Shown one piece after another: positions 17,957 to 27,441 of a stretch of 64,000 nt of DNA. The DNA comes from Phaeobacter sp. J2-8. Its GTDB lineage: Bacteria > Pseudomonadota > Alphaproteobacteria > Rhodobacterales > Rhodobacteraceae. Each line of letters begins with the position of its first letter. Positions within the stretch are counted from its first letter, which is position 1. Made by a program: the position numbers and the translations under genes. A model generated the notes under the pieces. The model searched no databases. It had not been told where the DNA came from and saw nothing but the letters and a program-made list of their open reading frames with translations. The stretch spans positions 62,001 through 126,000 of the forward strand of contig NZ_JALIEC010000009.1 in NCBI RefSeq assembly GCF_022867865.1. The letters are read 5' to 3'.

Positions 17957-19450
17957 ATGCCGTTTTTTGATGCGCTTTTCTATCTGTTGACGCCCTTGCC
18001 GTTTGCGCTGGTCTTTCTGGGGGTCGCTTTGGGCATTGTTGTGGGCTCGATCCCTGGTCTGACCACAACCATGCTGATCACCCTGACCCTGCCGCTGACC
18101 TTCTTCATGGACAGCGTGAATGCGATCATGCTGCTGGTCGGCATGTATGTCGGCGGGGTGTCGGGCAGCCAGATTTCGGCCACGCTGTTGCGGATGCCGG
18201 GCACGCCTTCGTCGATCATGACCACCTTTGACGGCTATCCCATGACGCAACAGGGAAGGGCGGCCCGCGCCCTGGGCCTTGGCATCACTGCGTCTTTTGT
18301 TGGCGGCATGATTTCCTTTCTCGTGCTGGCGCTGCTGGCGCCGCCGTTTTCGCGGCTGGCAATCACCTTTGGCCCTTGGGAATATTTCACCATGGTGTTG
18401 ATGGCGCTGGTCATGTTGTCCAGCCTGAGCCAGGGATCGCTGCTCAAGGGGTTGATCGCCGCCTGTCTGGGCATGCTGATCCATATGCCGGGGATTGATC
18501 CGTCTTCGGGCACGCCGCGGCTGACCTTTGGCATTGACGCGTTTGAGGGCGGGTTGAGCCTGCTTCCGGTGCTGATCGGGGCCTTTGCCATCAGCCAGAT
18601 CATCAAGGATATCATCAACATTGACATGCGCCCGCCAATGGCCGATTTGGCCGAGGGCCGGATGTTGTTGTCCTTTGCGGATTGCAAACGTCACAGCGGA
18701 AATTTCCTGCGCTCCAGCCTGATCGGGACGTGGATCGGCATTTTGCCGGGGATCGGGTCGAACATTGCCTCGATGCTCAGCTATTCCGCCGCCCGCAGCG
18801 CGTCAAAAGAGCCGGAAAAGTTCGGCACGGGGCATGAGCCGGGGGTCGTTTCGGCGGAAACCGCGAACAATGCGGCGGTCGGTGGCGCGTTGATCCCATT
18901 GATCACGCTGGGCATTCCCGGATCAGTGGTGGATGCCATCCTGATCGGCGCGCTGATCATTCACAACCTGGAACCCGGCCCGCTTCTGTTCATCAACGCG
19001 CCCGAGGTGGCCTATGGCGTGATCGCCGCTTATCTGGTCGGCAATATCATCATGTTCGCCATCATGATGCTGGCCGTGCGCCACATCGCCAAGGTGCTTT
19101 ATGTGCCGCGTGCCTTCCTGCTGACCTCGATCCTCGTGTTCTGTGTCATCGGCATCTTTGCCGTCGGCAACAGCTTCTTTGATGTCTGGGTGATGCTGGG
19201 GCTGGGTCTGTTGGGCTTTGTGATGGAGCGGGCGAAAATGCCGCTTGGGCCCTTTGTCATCGGCTTTGTCCTGGCTCCGATCGCCGAGGAACATCTGCGC
19301 TCTGGTCTGATGTCCACCGGCGGCAGCCTTGAGCCGCTGTTCACCCGGCCCTTTGCCGCCAGCTTCCTGGCGATTTCCATCGCGTCCCTGTGCTGGCCGA
19401 TGGTCAGTGGTTGGATCAGAAACCGCAAGACTGTGCGGACGGCCAATTGA
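17957..19450 (+). CDS. tctA: Tripartite tricarboxylate transporter large membrane subunit
   Basis: The 497-residue protein has about 10-12 membrane segments and TctA landmarks: VVGSIPGLTTTMLITL near residue 30, VGGVSGSQISATLLRMPGTPSS, and the second half repeat LPGIGSNIASMLSYS and NNAAVGGALIPLITLGIPGS. It is the ion-coupled translocating subunit. AGGAGG precedes the ATG. Its stop overlaps the sulfatase start by one base (TGATG), so transport and desulfation are translationally linked. Confidence 0.94.
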   Translation: MPFFDALFYLLTPLPFALVFLGVALGIVVGSIPGLTTTMLITLTLPLTFFMDSVNAIMLLVGMYVGGVSGSQISATLLRMPGTPSSIMTTFDGYPMTQQGRAARALGLGITASFVGGMISFLVLALLAPPFSRLAITFGPWEYFTMVLMALVMLSSLSQGSLLKGLIAACLGMLIHMPGIDPSSGTPRLTFGIDAFEGGLSLLPVLIGAFAISQIIKDIINIDMRPPMADLAEGRMLLSFADCKRHSGNFLRSSLIGTWIGILPGIGSNIASMLSYSAARSASKEPEKFGTGHEPGVVSAETANNAAVGGALIPLITLGIPGSVVDAILIGALIIHNLEPGPLLFINAPEVAYGVIAAYLVGNIIMFAIMMLAVRHIAKVLYVPRAFLLTSILVFCVIGIFAVGNSFFDVWVMLGLGLLGFVMERAKMPLGPFVIGFVLAPIAEEHLRSGLMSTGGSLEPLFTRPFAASFLAISIASLCWPMVSGWIRNRKTVRTAN

Positions 19451-20943
19451 TGCCGGCGGAAAACCAAGAGGCGAAAACGCCAAATATCCTTTGGTTTTGC
19501 GCCGATCAGATGCGCTATGATACGGTTTCGGCATTGGGAAATGCCGAAATCCGCACGCCGAATATCGACCGCTTGATTGCGCGCGGCACGGCCTTTGAAA
19601 ACTGTTATGTGCAAAACCAGATTTGCACGCCCAGCCGGGCCAGCTTTCTCACCGGGCGGTATCCGGCGGCGCATAATGTCTATCGCAACGGCAATGCCTT
19701 TTTCCCGACGTCGGAAAAGCTGGTGACGCGGACCTTGGCGGATGCGCGCTATGATTGCGGGTTGATCGGCAAATTGCATCTTTCCACGGCGTCAAAGCTG
19801 GAACAGCGGGTCGATGATGGATACCGACTGTTTGAATGGTGCCAGAACCCCGGTTGGGAACGGGTGCCCGACAGCAACGCCTATTGGCGGTGGTTGCGTG
19901 ACAAGGGTGTCGATCCGCAGGAAATGTTCCCCGGCAAGCCGCAATATCTGTCCACCGGCACCCCGGCAGAGTTGCATCAAGCGGCCTGGATCGCGGAACG
20001 CACCATCAATTTCATTGACGAGGCCCGCGATGGTCCCTGGATGCTCAGCCTCAATCCGTTTGACCCGCATCCGCCGTTCAATCCGCCGCCCGAAGCACTG
20101 GCGCGGTTTGGCGGTGGCCGGGATCTGACGCCGCCCCTGTTTCGGCAAAGCGACATTGCCCATCAGGCGCGGTTTTTCGATGTGCGCACGCAAAAACGCC
20201 GTGCGGTGAACCCGGTCCTTTCGGCCGCCGAACGCGCGCAACATATCATCCCCGAAGGCGATGCGCGCGGTGCAAAACCGCCAGAGAATTTTGACGGTAT
20301 GGCCGTCAAGGCCGCCTATTACGCGATGATTGAAAATCTCGACACCCAGTTTGGTCGCATTCTCGATCATCTTGAGGCAACCGGCGAAATCGACAATACG
20401 ATCATCGTCTTCACCAGCGATCATGGCGAAATGCTGGGTGATCATGGTTTGCTATACAAAGGCTGCCGGTTCTTCGAAGGTCTGATCCGGGTGCCGTTGA
20501 TCATGGCGGGCCCCGGCATTCCCGCCGGCCAGCGGTCGCGGGCCATGGTGGAAAGCATCGACATCGCCCCGACCTTGCTGGATCTGATCGGTCAGGATGT
20601 GCCCGACGTCATGCAGGGGCAGAGCTTTGTCAAAACCGTCTTTGCGGGCGCATCGACGCATAAGGAAACCGTTGTCACCGATTTCAACGATTCCCTTGGC
20701 AGCAGCGAGGTCACCCATGACACCCGCGCGACGATGACCTGTGATGGGCGGTACAAGCTGGCGATCTATCATTCCCATCCCGGTCTGGGTGAGTTGTTTG
20801 ACCTGCAAGAGGACCCGGACGAATTCAACTGCCTGTGGCAGGATCCGGGCTATACGGCGTTGAAGGCCGATCTTGTCGCCCGGCATCTGGACCGCATGAT
20901 GGGAACCATCCCGGCGGGCCCGCATCGGGTGGCGGTTGCCTGA
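19450..20943 (+). CDS. Sulfatase, Cys-type, cytoplasmic, coupled to TctA
   Basis: This 497-residue enzyme begins NILWFCADQMRYDTV and carries the formylglycine motif C59-T-P-S-R followed by ASFLTGRYP. FTSDHGEMLGDHG provides the second set of metal ligands, and NPFDPHPPFNPP is a typical substrate-side loop. It lacks a signal peptide. The start overlaps the tctA stop, a strong sign that the transporter brings in the sulfate ester this enzyme cleaves. Since Tct systems import carboxylates, a sulfated sugar acid is a reasonable guess. It ends 22 bases before a convergent GntR gene. Confidence 0.93.
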   Translation: MPAENQEAKTPNILWFCADQMRYDTVSALGNAEIRTPNIDRLIARGTAFENCYVQNQICTPSRASFLTGRYPAAHNVYRNGNAFFPTSEKLVTRTLADARYDCGLIGKLHLSTASKLEQRVDDGYRLFEWCQNPGWERVPDSNAYWRWLRDKGVDPQEMFPGKPQYLSTGTPAELHQAAWIAERTINFIDEARDGPWMLSLNPFDPHPPFNPPPEALARFGGGRDLTPPLFRQSDIAHQARFFDVRTQKRRAVNPVLSAAERAQHIIPEGDARGAKPPENFDGMAVKAAYYAMIENLDTQFGRILDHLEATGEIDNTIIVFTSDHGEMLGDHGLLYKGCRFFEGLIRVPLIMAGPGIPAGQRSRAMVESIDIAPTLLDLIGQDVPDVMQGQSFVKTVFAGASTHKETVVTDFNDSLGSSEVTHDTRATMTCDGRYKLAIYHSHPGLGELFDLQEDPDEFNCLWQDPGYTALKADLVARHLDRMMGTIPAGPHRVAVA

Positions 20944-20964
20944 CGATCTGGCTTCGTCGTCGCT

Positions 20965-21669
20965 CTACCTGTCTTTGTTTCCGCGTTGTTTGATGCTGAG
21001 TTTGTCGACGAGGTGTTGTCCTGCGTCGGAGACGTGTTTGTAGAGGGTTTTTGCGGTTGCGTCGGCGTCTTGTTTTCGGATGCAGTCGATCAGGGCGCGG
21101 TGTTCGGCGAAGATGGCGTCGCGGCGGCCGATGGAGACGGGGACGCGGGTCGAGATTGCCCAGAGGATTTCGCGGTGTTGTTGCCAGAGCTTGAAGGCGA
21201 CGCGATTGTAGTGGTTCTGGTACATCGTCATGTGGAATTGTTTGTCGAGCCTGGCGTGGGCCTGTTTGTCGGCAAAGTTGAGGAATTCGATCTCGTCCTG
21301 GATCCGCACCAGCTGGTCGATGTCTTCCTGGCTGACGGTTTCGACGAAATAGCGCACCAGATAGGGTTCCAGCTGCTGGCCGACCTCGCTGACGTCGCGG
21401 ACGAAATCGGTGTCGATAGAGCGCACGCGCGCCCCCTGATTTGGCACGAAATACACCAGCCCCTCGCCGCGCAGCTGTTGCAATGCTTCGCGCACCGGGT
21501 TGGTCGACACGCCGAACCGCTTGGCCAGATCGCTGACTTTCAGCCGTTCGTTGTTGTCCAGCTCTCCGGCCAGGATTTCGTGGCGGATCTGGTGAAAGAT
21601 CGTGTTGCTGCCGGGATCATCGTCTTCGGTCACCACGCTGATCGTAAGGGGAAGGTTCGAAGCTGTCAT
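20965..21669 (-). CDS. GntR-family transcriptional regulator (FCD subfamily)
   Basis: From the ATG at 21669 the protein has about 234 residues. A winged helix domain (TIFHQIRHEILAGEL, then DLAKRFGVSTNPVREALQQLRGEG) is followed by an FCD domain (VGQQLEPYLVRYFVETV, RLDKQFHMTMYQNHYN, and HRALIDCIRKQDADA). An open frame extends upstream to 21762 but lacks a clear ribosome site; the start is therefore not certain. It diverges from the sulfatase-mutarotase-ABC operon and probably represses it until a sugar acid or related inducer binds. Confidence 0.88.
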   Translation of the reverse strand: MTASNLPLTISVVTEDDDPGSNTIFHQIRHEILAGELDNNERLKVSDLAKRFGVSTNPVREALQQLRGEGLVYFVPNQGARVRSIDTDFVRDVSEVGQQLEPYLVRYFVETVSQEDIDQLVRIQDEIEFLNFADKQAHARLDKQFHMTMYQNHYNRVAFKLWQQHREILWAISTRVPVSIGRRDAIFAEHRALIDCIRKQDADATAKTLYKHVSDAGQHLVDKLSIKQRGNKDR

Positions 21670-21752
21670 CCTGGGCCATGTCGTGTTGCGCGATATCGGG
21701 GGCAATCGCGGAGTTTTCGGGGGCGGTTCAGATCGTGTATCATAACCCGGTG

Positions 21753-21764
21753 ATTTGTACAAAT
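21753..21764. promoter_or_regulatory. Perfect palindrome, putative GntR operator
   Basis: ATTTGTACAAAT is a perfect 12-bp palindrome in the gap between the GntR gene and the divergent sulfatase. A TTGACA box at 21841-21846 lies further toward the sulfatase and may be its -35 element. A related TGTAC-containing inverted repeat occurs at 24307-24336 in the same module. Confidence 0.45.
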
Positions 21765-21915
21765 GCGCTGGTGCGGGTGGCGGATTGGGCCGCTTATGCC
21801 GTTTTGAAACATATTATGAATGCGCGCGACAAGGCAATCGTTGACAGAATAGGCAGATATCGTCACATACATACTACACACAGTATCATGTATTAAAGTT
21901 GATCTTTAGTGTGCA

Positions 21916-23472
21916 ATGCCGTTCGGAACGCAAAAGGGGCCGCCTGTGACACGCAAACCAAACATCATTCTGATTTCGACCGACCAGCAGCGCGGCGATT
22001 GTATCGGCCCCGAAGGGCGCGGGGTGAAGACGCCGGCGATTGACCGGATTGGCCAGTTGGGCACCCGGTTTTCGAAATGCATCACGCCGCATCCGATGTG
22101 CCAACCGGCGCGGGCCTCGATCCTGACGGGCAAGCTGCCCTATAGCACCGGCGTGCGCGACAATGGCCGGGATCTGGATTATGGCTTTGGAGAGCAGGGG
22201 CTGGCGGGGATGCTGGCCAGTGCCGGCTATGACACGCATTTCATCGGCAAGGCGCATCTGTCGAGCCAGCAAACCTTTGCCCCGACGGGGCGGCCGGAAT
22301 GTTATTCCAGCGCCAAGGATTATCCGGCGGATTGGAGCGGCAGCTATTTCGGCTTCGACAATGTGCAAATGATGCTGCGCCCGCATCACCACACCAAATG
22401 GTATGACGCGCCGGAAACGCTGCATTATGAAAACTGGCTGGATCAGGATGGTCAGGGGCGGGCGCGCTGGGATCTGGCCAAGGAACATCTGCCGCCCGAG
22501 ACGCGCAACTTTCAGGCCTGGCGCTCGGCGCTGGACGCGGAATATCATTCGACGCCGTGGATTGGCGACCGCGCCATTGAAATGCTGGAGGATCAGGGCG
22601 ACAAGCCGCTGTTTGCCTGGGTGTCCTTTCCCGATCCGCACCCGCCGTTTCTGGCGCCGAAACCCTGGTGTGACATGTATGATCCCGATGCGGTCGAGAT
22701 CACGAAATGCCCGGATCTTGACCTTGAAAACCGGCCCTGGTGGCATGGCGCCTTTATGGAGGGTCGCGAAAAGATCAAGCAGGGCGCGGAACATAATGCG
22801 GGCGGCACCGATTGGGGCAACCGCGGTGACATGTCCGAAGCGGCAATGCGCGAGATCACGGCGATCTATTTCGGCATGATCTCGGCGGTGGATGCCCAGG
22901 TCGGCCGGATTCTGGACACGCTGGAGGCCAGGGGCGAGCTGGACAATACCATCATTGTCTTCATCTCGGATCATGGTGAATGGATGGGCGATCACGGGCT
23001 CTTGCTGAAGGGGCCGATGCTCTATGACGGGCTGCTGCGGGTGCCCTGTCTGATCTGTGGTCCCGGCATCAAGGGCGATCAGGTGATTGATGCGCCGGTG
23101 TCGACGATCGACATCCGCCAGACATTGGCCGAGCTTTGCGGGCTGACGGTCGAAGAGGACAATGGCACCTCGTGGATCGGGCTGATCAATGGCGAGGACA
23201 GCCGGGAATTCGCGCTCAGCGAATTCGAGGTCGACGCCAAACGCAGCGCCGTGGATCTGGACCTGCGCACCGTGCGCAGCGCGCGCTATCGCATGTCGGT
23301 CGATCTGAACACCGACACGGGCGAGCTCTATGACATGCAGGAAGACCCGACCGAAATGGTCAACCTGTTCGACGACCCCGCCGCAGCCCCCATCCGCCGC
23401 AGCCACATGGACATGATCCACAGCCGCGCAAACACCATCATCCCCCGCGCAGAACGCGTCGGTTGGCACTAA
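21916..23472 (+). CDS. Sulfatase, Cys-type, cytoplasmic
   Basis: This enzyme of up to 518 residues has NIILISTDQQRGDC at its start, the formylglycine motif C62-Q-P-A-R followed by ASILTGKLP, and FISDHGEWMGDHG. Sulfatase C-terminal features such as GELYDMQEDPTEMVNLF are clear. The ATG at 21916 lacks a ribosome site; a GTG at 21946 has AAGGGG at a good distance and may be the real start, giving 508 residues. No signal peptide is present in either case. It heads an operon with a mutarotase, an ABC transporter and a dehydrogenase, as expected for an imported sulfated sugar. Confidence 0.92.
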   Translation: MPFGTQKGPPVTRKPNIILISTDQQRGDCIGPEGRGVKTPAIDRIGQLGTRFSKCITPHPMCQPARASILTGKLPYSTGVRDNGRDLDYGFGEQGLAGMLASAGYDTHFIGKAHLSSQQTFAPTGRPECYSSAKDYPADWSGSYFGFDNVQMMLRPHHHTKWYDAPETLHYENWLDQDGQGRARWDLAKEHLPPETRNFQAWRSALDAEYHSTPWIGDRAIEMLEDQGDKPLFAWVSFPDPHPPFLAPKPWCDMYDPDAVEITKCPDLDLENRPWWHGAFMEGREKIKQGAEHNAGGTDWGNRGDMSEAAMREITAIYFGMISAVDAQVGRILDTLEARGELDNTIIVFISDHGEWMGDHGLLLKGPMLYDGLLRVPCLICGPGIKGDQVIDAPVSTIDIRQTLAELCGLTVEEDNGTSWIGLINGEDSREFALSEFEVDAKRSAVDLDLRTVRSARYRMSVDLNTDTGELYDMQEDPTEMVNLFDDPAAAPIRRSHMDMIHSRANTIIPRAERVGWH

Positions 23473-23475
23473 CCA

Positions 23476-24288
23476 GTGAAAATCGCGACGAATATCATCG
23501 CGGTGCGCATCGACCCAGAGTTCGGGGCGCGGATTACTGAGCTGACTGATCTGAGAAGCGGGCGCAATTGGATTGTGCCCGCCGAAGACCCCAGACCGCC
23601 CGCCACCGAGAGTTATATCGACGGGCGGCCCAGCGGCTGGGATGAATGTTTCCCCACCGTGGCAAGCGCAGAGCATCCTGCCTGGGGCGGGGCCATTCGG
23701 GATCACGGTTTCCTGTGGGGCCGACCGTGGCGGTGCCAATATGCCCCTTGCGGGATTGTCGCCACATATGATGATCCGCGCTTTCAATTCCGACGGGCCG
23801 TTCGACTGGCCGGTGATCGGGTTTTTGTCCGCTATACGCTTCTGTCCCGTCATCACGCTCCGCTGCCCTGGCTTTGGAGCCAGCATTGCCTGCTGGACTG
23901 TCAGCCGGGCGAGCGGATCGAGGCGCGGGGCATTGGGCCCTGGAAAGATGGCGATGGCCAGATCGCCGAACTCGGTCCGGTGCAGGATCCATCGGCGGGC
24001 GTGGCGGGCAAGTATTTCGCCGCAGTTACCGGGCGGGCGGATGTGGCGCTGACCGGAACGGGCGGGACCATTCAGTTTTCATGGCAGAGCCGCTCTGCGT
24101 CTCATGTGGGTTTCTGGTTCAGCTATGGCGGTTGGCCGAAGAATCGACCTTTGTATCAACTGGGAATCGAGCCGACAAATGCGCCGCGCAATCTGGTCCC
24201 AAATGGCACCGAAATCGGTGATCCGATGGTGTTGCAGCCTGGTCAGGCGAAACATTGGCAGATCCAGATCAGGTTAACCGGCAGATAA
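23476..24288 (+). CDS. Aldose 1-epimerase (galactose mutarotase)-like protein
   Basis: This 270-residue protein starts at a GTG four bases after the sulfatase stop. It shows GWDECFPTV, the IRDHGFLWGRPW segment with a probable catalytic His, SQHCLLDCQPGER and GIEPTNAP, consistent with the galactose-mutarotase beta-sandwich fold. Such proteins interconvert anomers or recognise sugars. Next to a sulfatase it would act on the freed sugar before oxidation by the SDR at 27438. Assignment to a fold is solid; the reaction is inferred. Confidence 0.78.
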   Translation: MKIATNIIAVRIDPEFGARITELTDLRSGRNWIVPAEDPRPPATESYIDGRPSGWDECFPTVASAEHPAWGGAIRDHGFLWGRPWRCQYAPCGIVATYDDPRFQFRRAVRLAGDRVFVRYTLLSRHHAPLPWLWSQHCLLDCQPGERIEARGIGPWKDGDGQIAELGPVQDPSAGVAGKYFAAVTGRADVALTGTGGTIQFSWQSRSASHVGFWFSYGGWPKNRPLYQLGIEPTNAPRNLVPNGTEIGDPMVLQPGQAKHWQIQIRLTGR

Positions 24289-24306
24289 ATAACGTCTTTT
24301 CAATAA

Positions 24307-24336
24307 TCGTACATTATTTCGAAAAAATGTGTACGA
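24307..24336. promoter_or_regulatory. Inverted repeat upstream of the binding-protein gene
   Basis: TCGTACATT (24307-24315) is mirrored by AATGTGTACGA (24326-24336) with one extra base. It lies in the 91-bp gap before the binding-protein gene, followed by TTGATA and TATTAT elements, and may form an internal operator/promoter. It shares the TGTAC core with the palindrome at 21753. Confidence 0.4.
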
Positions 24337-24379
24337 ACAGGAAAAGAATTGATATTATGTTTGCAGGAGGACGTATCTC

Positions 24380-25611
24380 ATGAAGCAACTCAATATCTCA
24401 CACATCGGTTTGGCGCTGGCCGCCGCCGTATTGCCCGCGATGGGGTCTGCGGAAACCACGCTGGAAGTTATTTCCTGGAAGGGAAGCGAGGCCCAGCCTG
24501 CCGGCTGCCGCAGCTGATCGAAAAATTTGAATCCGAAAACCCCGACATCAAGATCGATCTGACCTTTGTCTCCCGCAAAGACATCGACAAGGTGATGCCG
24601 CCCCGTCTTCAGGGCGGGAACCCGCCCGACGTCTCCATGGTCGACAGCTCTCTGGTCCAGCTTTGGGGCGACGTCGGATTCCTGGCCGATTTGGGCACCG
24701 ACAGTGAATGGTATTCGAAGCTGAACCCCGGCTTGCGCGACATCATGACCAGCGGCGACGAAATGTATGTGCTGCCGCTTGAAGTGATTGGGATGGGCAA
24801 TTTCGTCAACCTCGACCTGCTGGCGCAGGTAGGGATCGAAAACGTGCCGCTGACAGTCGAAGACACCAAGGCCGCCTGCACCGCGCTGGCCGCCGCCGAC
24901 ATCAGCCCGATGATCTTTTCCGGCACCTTCCCGGCCATGCTTTGGGTTGGGGCCAACGGGATTGATCCCAACGGAACCGCGCCCGGCGAATACGGGTCCG
25001 GCGCTGTGACATTCGAAGGCGACCCGGCGTTCGAAGGCTCGCTGGATTCGGTGCGTGATCTGGTAGATTCGGATTGTTTCGACCCCAAACTTCAGGCCGG
25101 GCTTGATCCCTGGTCAACCGCGCTTGAGGAATTCAAGGCCGGTCGTGTCGCCATGTTGCCGCAAGGCGCCTGGAACATCGGCAGCTTTTCCAAGATCGAG
25201 GGGCTGAATTTTGCCTTTGCACCGATGCCGTCGCGGTTCGCCGAGGTGGGGTTGGCGCTTGATCTGGTTGGTCCCGGCTGGTCGATCCCGCGCGATGCGA
25301 AAAACAAGGAAGCTGCGCGCAAATGGGTTGATTTCTTTGCCCGTGACGATGTGATTTCCGTCTTTCTGGCCGAAGAAGGCGCATACAACCCCTTCACCGG
25401 TGGCACCGACGGATTGCCCGAACTTGCCGCGTTGTATGGCGCTGCGCGGGATGCCGACAGCATGATCCTCTGGCCGTTCTCGACGCTGGAATTTCCCAAG
25501 CAGTTGCAATTCACTTGGGAAGAAAGCCTGACCGGGTTCCTTTTGAACCTTGATGCACCCAACTCCAAGACGTTGGAACGTTGGGACGAGGCTGTCGAAG
25601 ACTCTCTCTGA
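24380..25611 (+). pseudogene. Sugar ABC transporter substrate-binding protein, frameshifted
   Basis: The ATG at 24380 follows GGAGG and encodes a Sec signal peptide (ISHIGLALAAAVLPAMGSAE) and then LEVISWKGSEAQPAG. Near 24504 one base is missing and this frame stops; restoring one C gives GLPQLIEKFESENPDIKIDL, the expected start of a family-1 sugar-binding protein. The rest runs intact to 25611 (PPDVSMVDSSLVQLWGDVGF and later FKAGRVAMLPQGAWNIGSF). Total would be about 411 residues. It lies before two permeases in an operon led by a sulfatase. The strongly conserved sequence on both sides makes a sequencing error as likely as a true lesion. Confidence 0.87.
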
Positions 25612-25624
25612 CAGCTCTCACGAG

Positions 25625-25663
25625 TGGCCCACCCGGCGTATCCTCCCGCGCTTGGGTGGGCCA
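25625..25663 (+). promoter_or_regulatory. Hairpin between binding-protein and permease genes
   Basis: TGGCCCACCC (25625-25634) pairs perfectly with GGGTGGGCCA (25654-25663) around a 19-base loop. No T run follows. It is one of six similar structures placed directly after binding-protein genes in this window. Confidence 0.65.
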
Positions 25664-25693
25664 TTGACCCCCTCATATCTATCGGAGAACGCC

Positions 25694-26563
25694 ATGCGAT
25701 CTCGTAAGTCCCTCTATCTGTTCACGATCCCGGCGCTGCTGGTGATTGCTGTCTTCTTTGTCTATCCCATTGGGCTGACCTTGCAGATGAGCTTTACCAA
25801 TTATTCCGGGATTGGCGTGGCCGAGACGGTTGGCTGGAAGAATTACGACCGGATTTTCAGCCGCAGTCGCTATCTGGATGAAATCAAGATCACGCTTTGG
25901 TTTACGGTGATCGTGGTTACGGCGCTGACCGTGACGGGCCTGTTCTTTGCGGCCATGCTGCACCGGTTGCCGTTGATCCGCAACTTCGCCCGGGCCGCGC
26001 TTTATACCCCGGCGATGATGTCCTTTGTTGTGGTCGGCTATATCTGGCAATTCATCTATTCGCCGCTCAATGGCGGCTTGAATGTGGCTTTGCGCCAAAT
26101 CGGGTTGGGGGCATTGGAACAGAACTGGCTGGGTGATCCGGCCATCGCGCTTTATGCTGTGGCCGCGACCCAGATCTGGATGTTCAGCGGGTTCACCTGT
26201 GCGATCTTTCTGGCCGGGTTCGCCGGTATTCCCGAAGAAATTAACGAGGCCGGCCGCCTTGAGGGCGCGTCATCCTGGCAGCGTTTCCGTTATCTCGAAC
26301 TGCCGCTATTGGGGCCAAGCTTTACCGTCAGCATCATCCTGACGACGATCGGCACGCTCAAGACGTTTGAGCTGCCTTATATCCTGACCAAGGGCGGACC
26401 GGACGGCGCGACCCGCACCCTGAGTATCGAGATCATCGACAACCTGTTTGGCCAATACAAATTCGGCTTCGCCAGCGCGCTTTCGATCATCATGTTGATT
26501 GTCGTTCTGGCCGTGGCCTTTGTTCAGAATAAGGTCCTGCGCGACCGGGAGAATGTGACATGA
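25694..26563 (+). CDS. Sugar ABC transporter permease (MalF/UgpA type)
   Basis: The 289-residue protein has about six membrane segments, beginning LYLFTIPALLVIAVFFVYPIG, and the EAA loop EAGRLEGASSWQRFRYLELP. GGAG lies eight bases before the ATG at 25694. It forms the channel with the next gene, which starts four bases before its stop. The partner binding protein is the frameshifted gene upstream and the ATPase is at 28208. Confidence 0.93.
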   Translation: MRSRKSLYLFTIPALLVIAVFFVYPIGLTLQMSFTNYSGIGVAETVGWKNYDRIFSRSRYLDEIKITLWFTVIVVTALTVTGLFFAAMLHRLPLIRNFARAALYTPAMMSFVVVGYIWQFIYSPLNGGLNVALRQIGLGALEQNWLGDPAIALYAVAATQIWMFSGFTCAIFLAGFAGIPEEINEAGRLEGASSWQRFRYLELPLLGPSFTVSIILTTIGTLKTFELPYILTKGGPDGATRTLSIEIIDNLFGQYKFGFASALSIIMLIVVLAVAFVQNKVLRDRENVT

Positions 26564-27441
26564 GCCTGAGCGACACAGCCACCCCGTTGCCGCGCGACCG
26601 CAAGGCCGCCAGGGATCTTTTGCAAAAGCAGGCGAAATCCGTGCTGGTGCATGGTGTGATCCTCTTCCTTGTGGCGCTGATGCTGCTGCCGCTGTTTTAC
26701 ATGCTGATGATGTCGTTCAAGACCGGCACCGAGATTGCCCAGGATCCTCTGGGGCTGCCCAACAGCCTGTATTGGGGCAATTACATGAATGCGCTGGCGT
26801 CCATGGGCTATGTCCGGTCGGTGGCGAATTCGCTGGGGATCACGATTTCGGTGATCATTGTCGTGGTATTGGTGGGGGCCATGGCCGCCTATCCGTTGGC
26901 GCGCATTCCCAACCGGGCCAGCCGGGTGATTGTGATGATCATGGCGCTGGGTCTGGCGACACCGAATTTCGTCACCATCACCCCGATCTATGTGATCTTC
27001 CGCGATCTTGGTCTGCTGGACAGCTATCTTGGCATTGTGCTGGCCTTTGCTGCGCTGAAACTGCCGTTGGCGGTGTTCTTCTACACCGGGTTCATTGCCG
27101 CCATCCCGATGGAGCTGGAAGAAGCCGCGCGGCTGGACAATTGCACCAACTGGCAGGTGTTCTGGCATGTGATCCGGCCGATGCTTGCGCCGGTGACCGC
27201 CACATTGTCGCTGTTTGTGATGCTGATGGTGTGGAACGATTTCACCTATCCCCTGCTGCTTTTGACCGACAAGGACAAGTTTACCGTGATGATCGCCGTT
27301 TACCGTTTCGTGGGGGCCACGGGCATTGATCCGACAATGCTGTTCCCGGCCGCTGTTCTGGGGTCGCTTCCCTTGCTGATCCTGTTTGCTGTCTTCCAGC
27401 GTCAGATCGTGTCGGGTGCAACCGCGGGGGCCGTGAAATGA
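26560..27441 (+). CDS. Sugar ABC transporter permease (MalG/UgpE type)
   Basis: This 293-residue membrane protein has the long cytoplasmic N-terminus and the LVHGVILFLVALMLLPLFYM first segment of MalG-type subunits, and the EAA loop EAARLDNCTNWQVFWHVIRP. It overlaps the previous permease by ATGA and is itself overlapped by the SDR gene, so the three are translationally coupled. Confidence 0.93.
   Translation: MSLSDTATPLPRDRKAARDLLQKQAKSVLVHGVILFLVALMLLPLFYMLMMSFKTGTEIAQDPLGLPNSLYWGNYMNALASMGYVRSVANSLGITISVIIVVVLVGAMAAYPLARIPNRASRVIVMIMALGLATPNFVTITPIYVIFRDLGLLDSYLGIVLAFAALKLPLAVFFYTGFIAAIPMELEEAARLDNCTNWQVFWHVIRPMLAPVTATLSLFVMLMVWNDFTYPLLLLTDKDKFTVMIAVYRFVGATGIDPTMLFPAAVLGSLPLLILFAVFQRQIVSGATAGAVK

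Noticed and set aside
21886-23886. Long minus-strand open frame of 666 codons opposite a sulfatase
   Set aside because: The plus strand encodes a full sulfatase with all motifs; the reverse frame matches nothing and spans gene boundaries.
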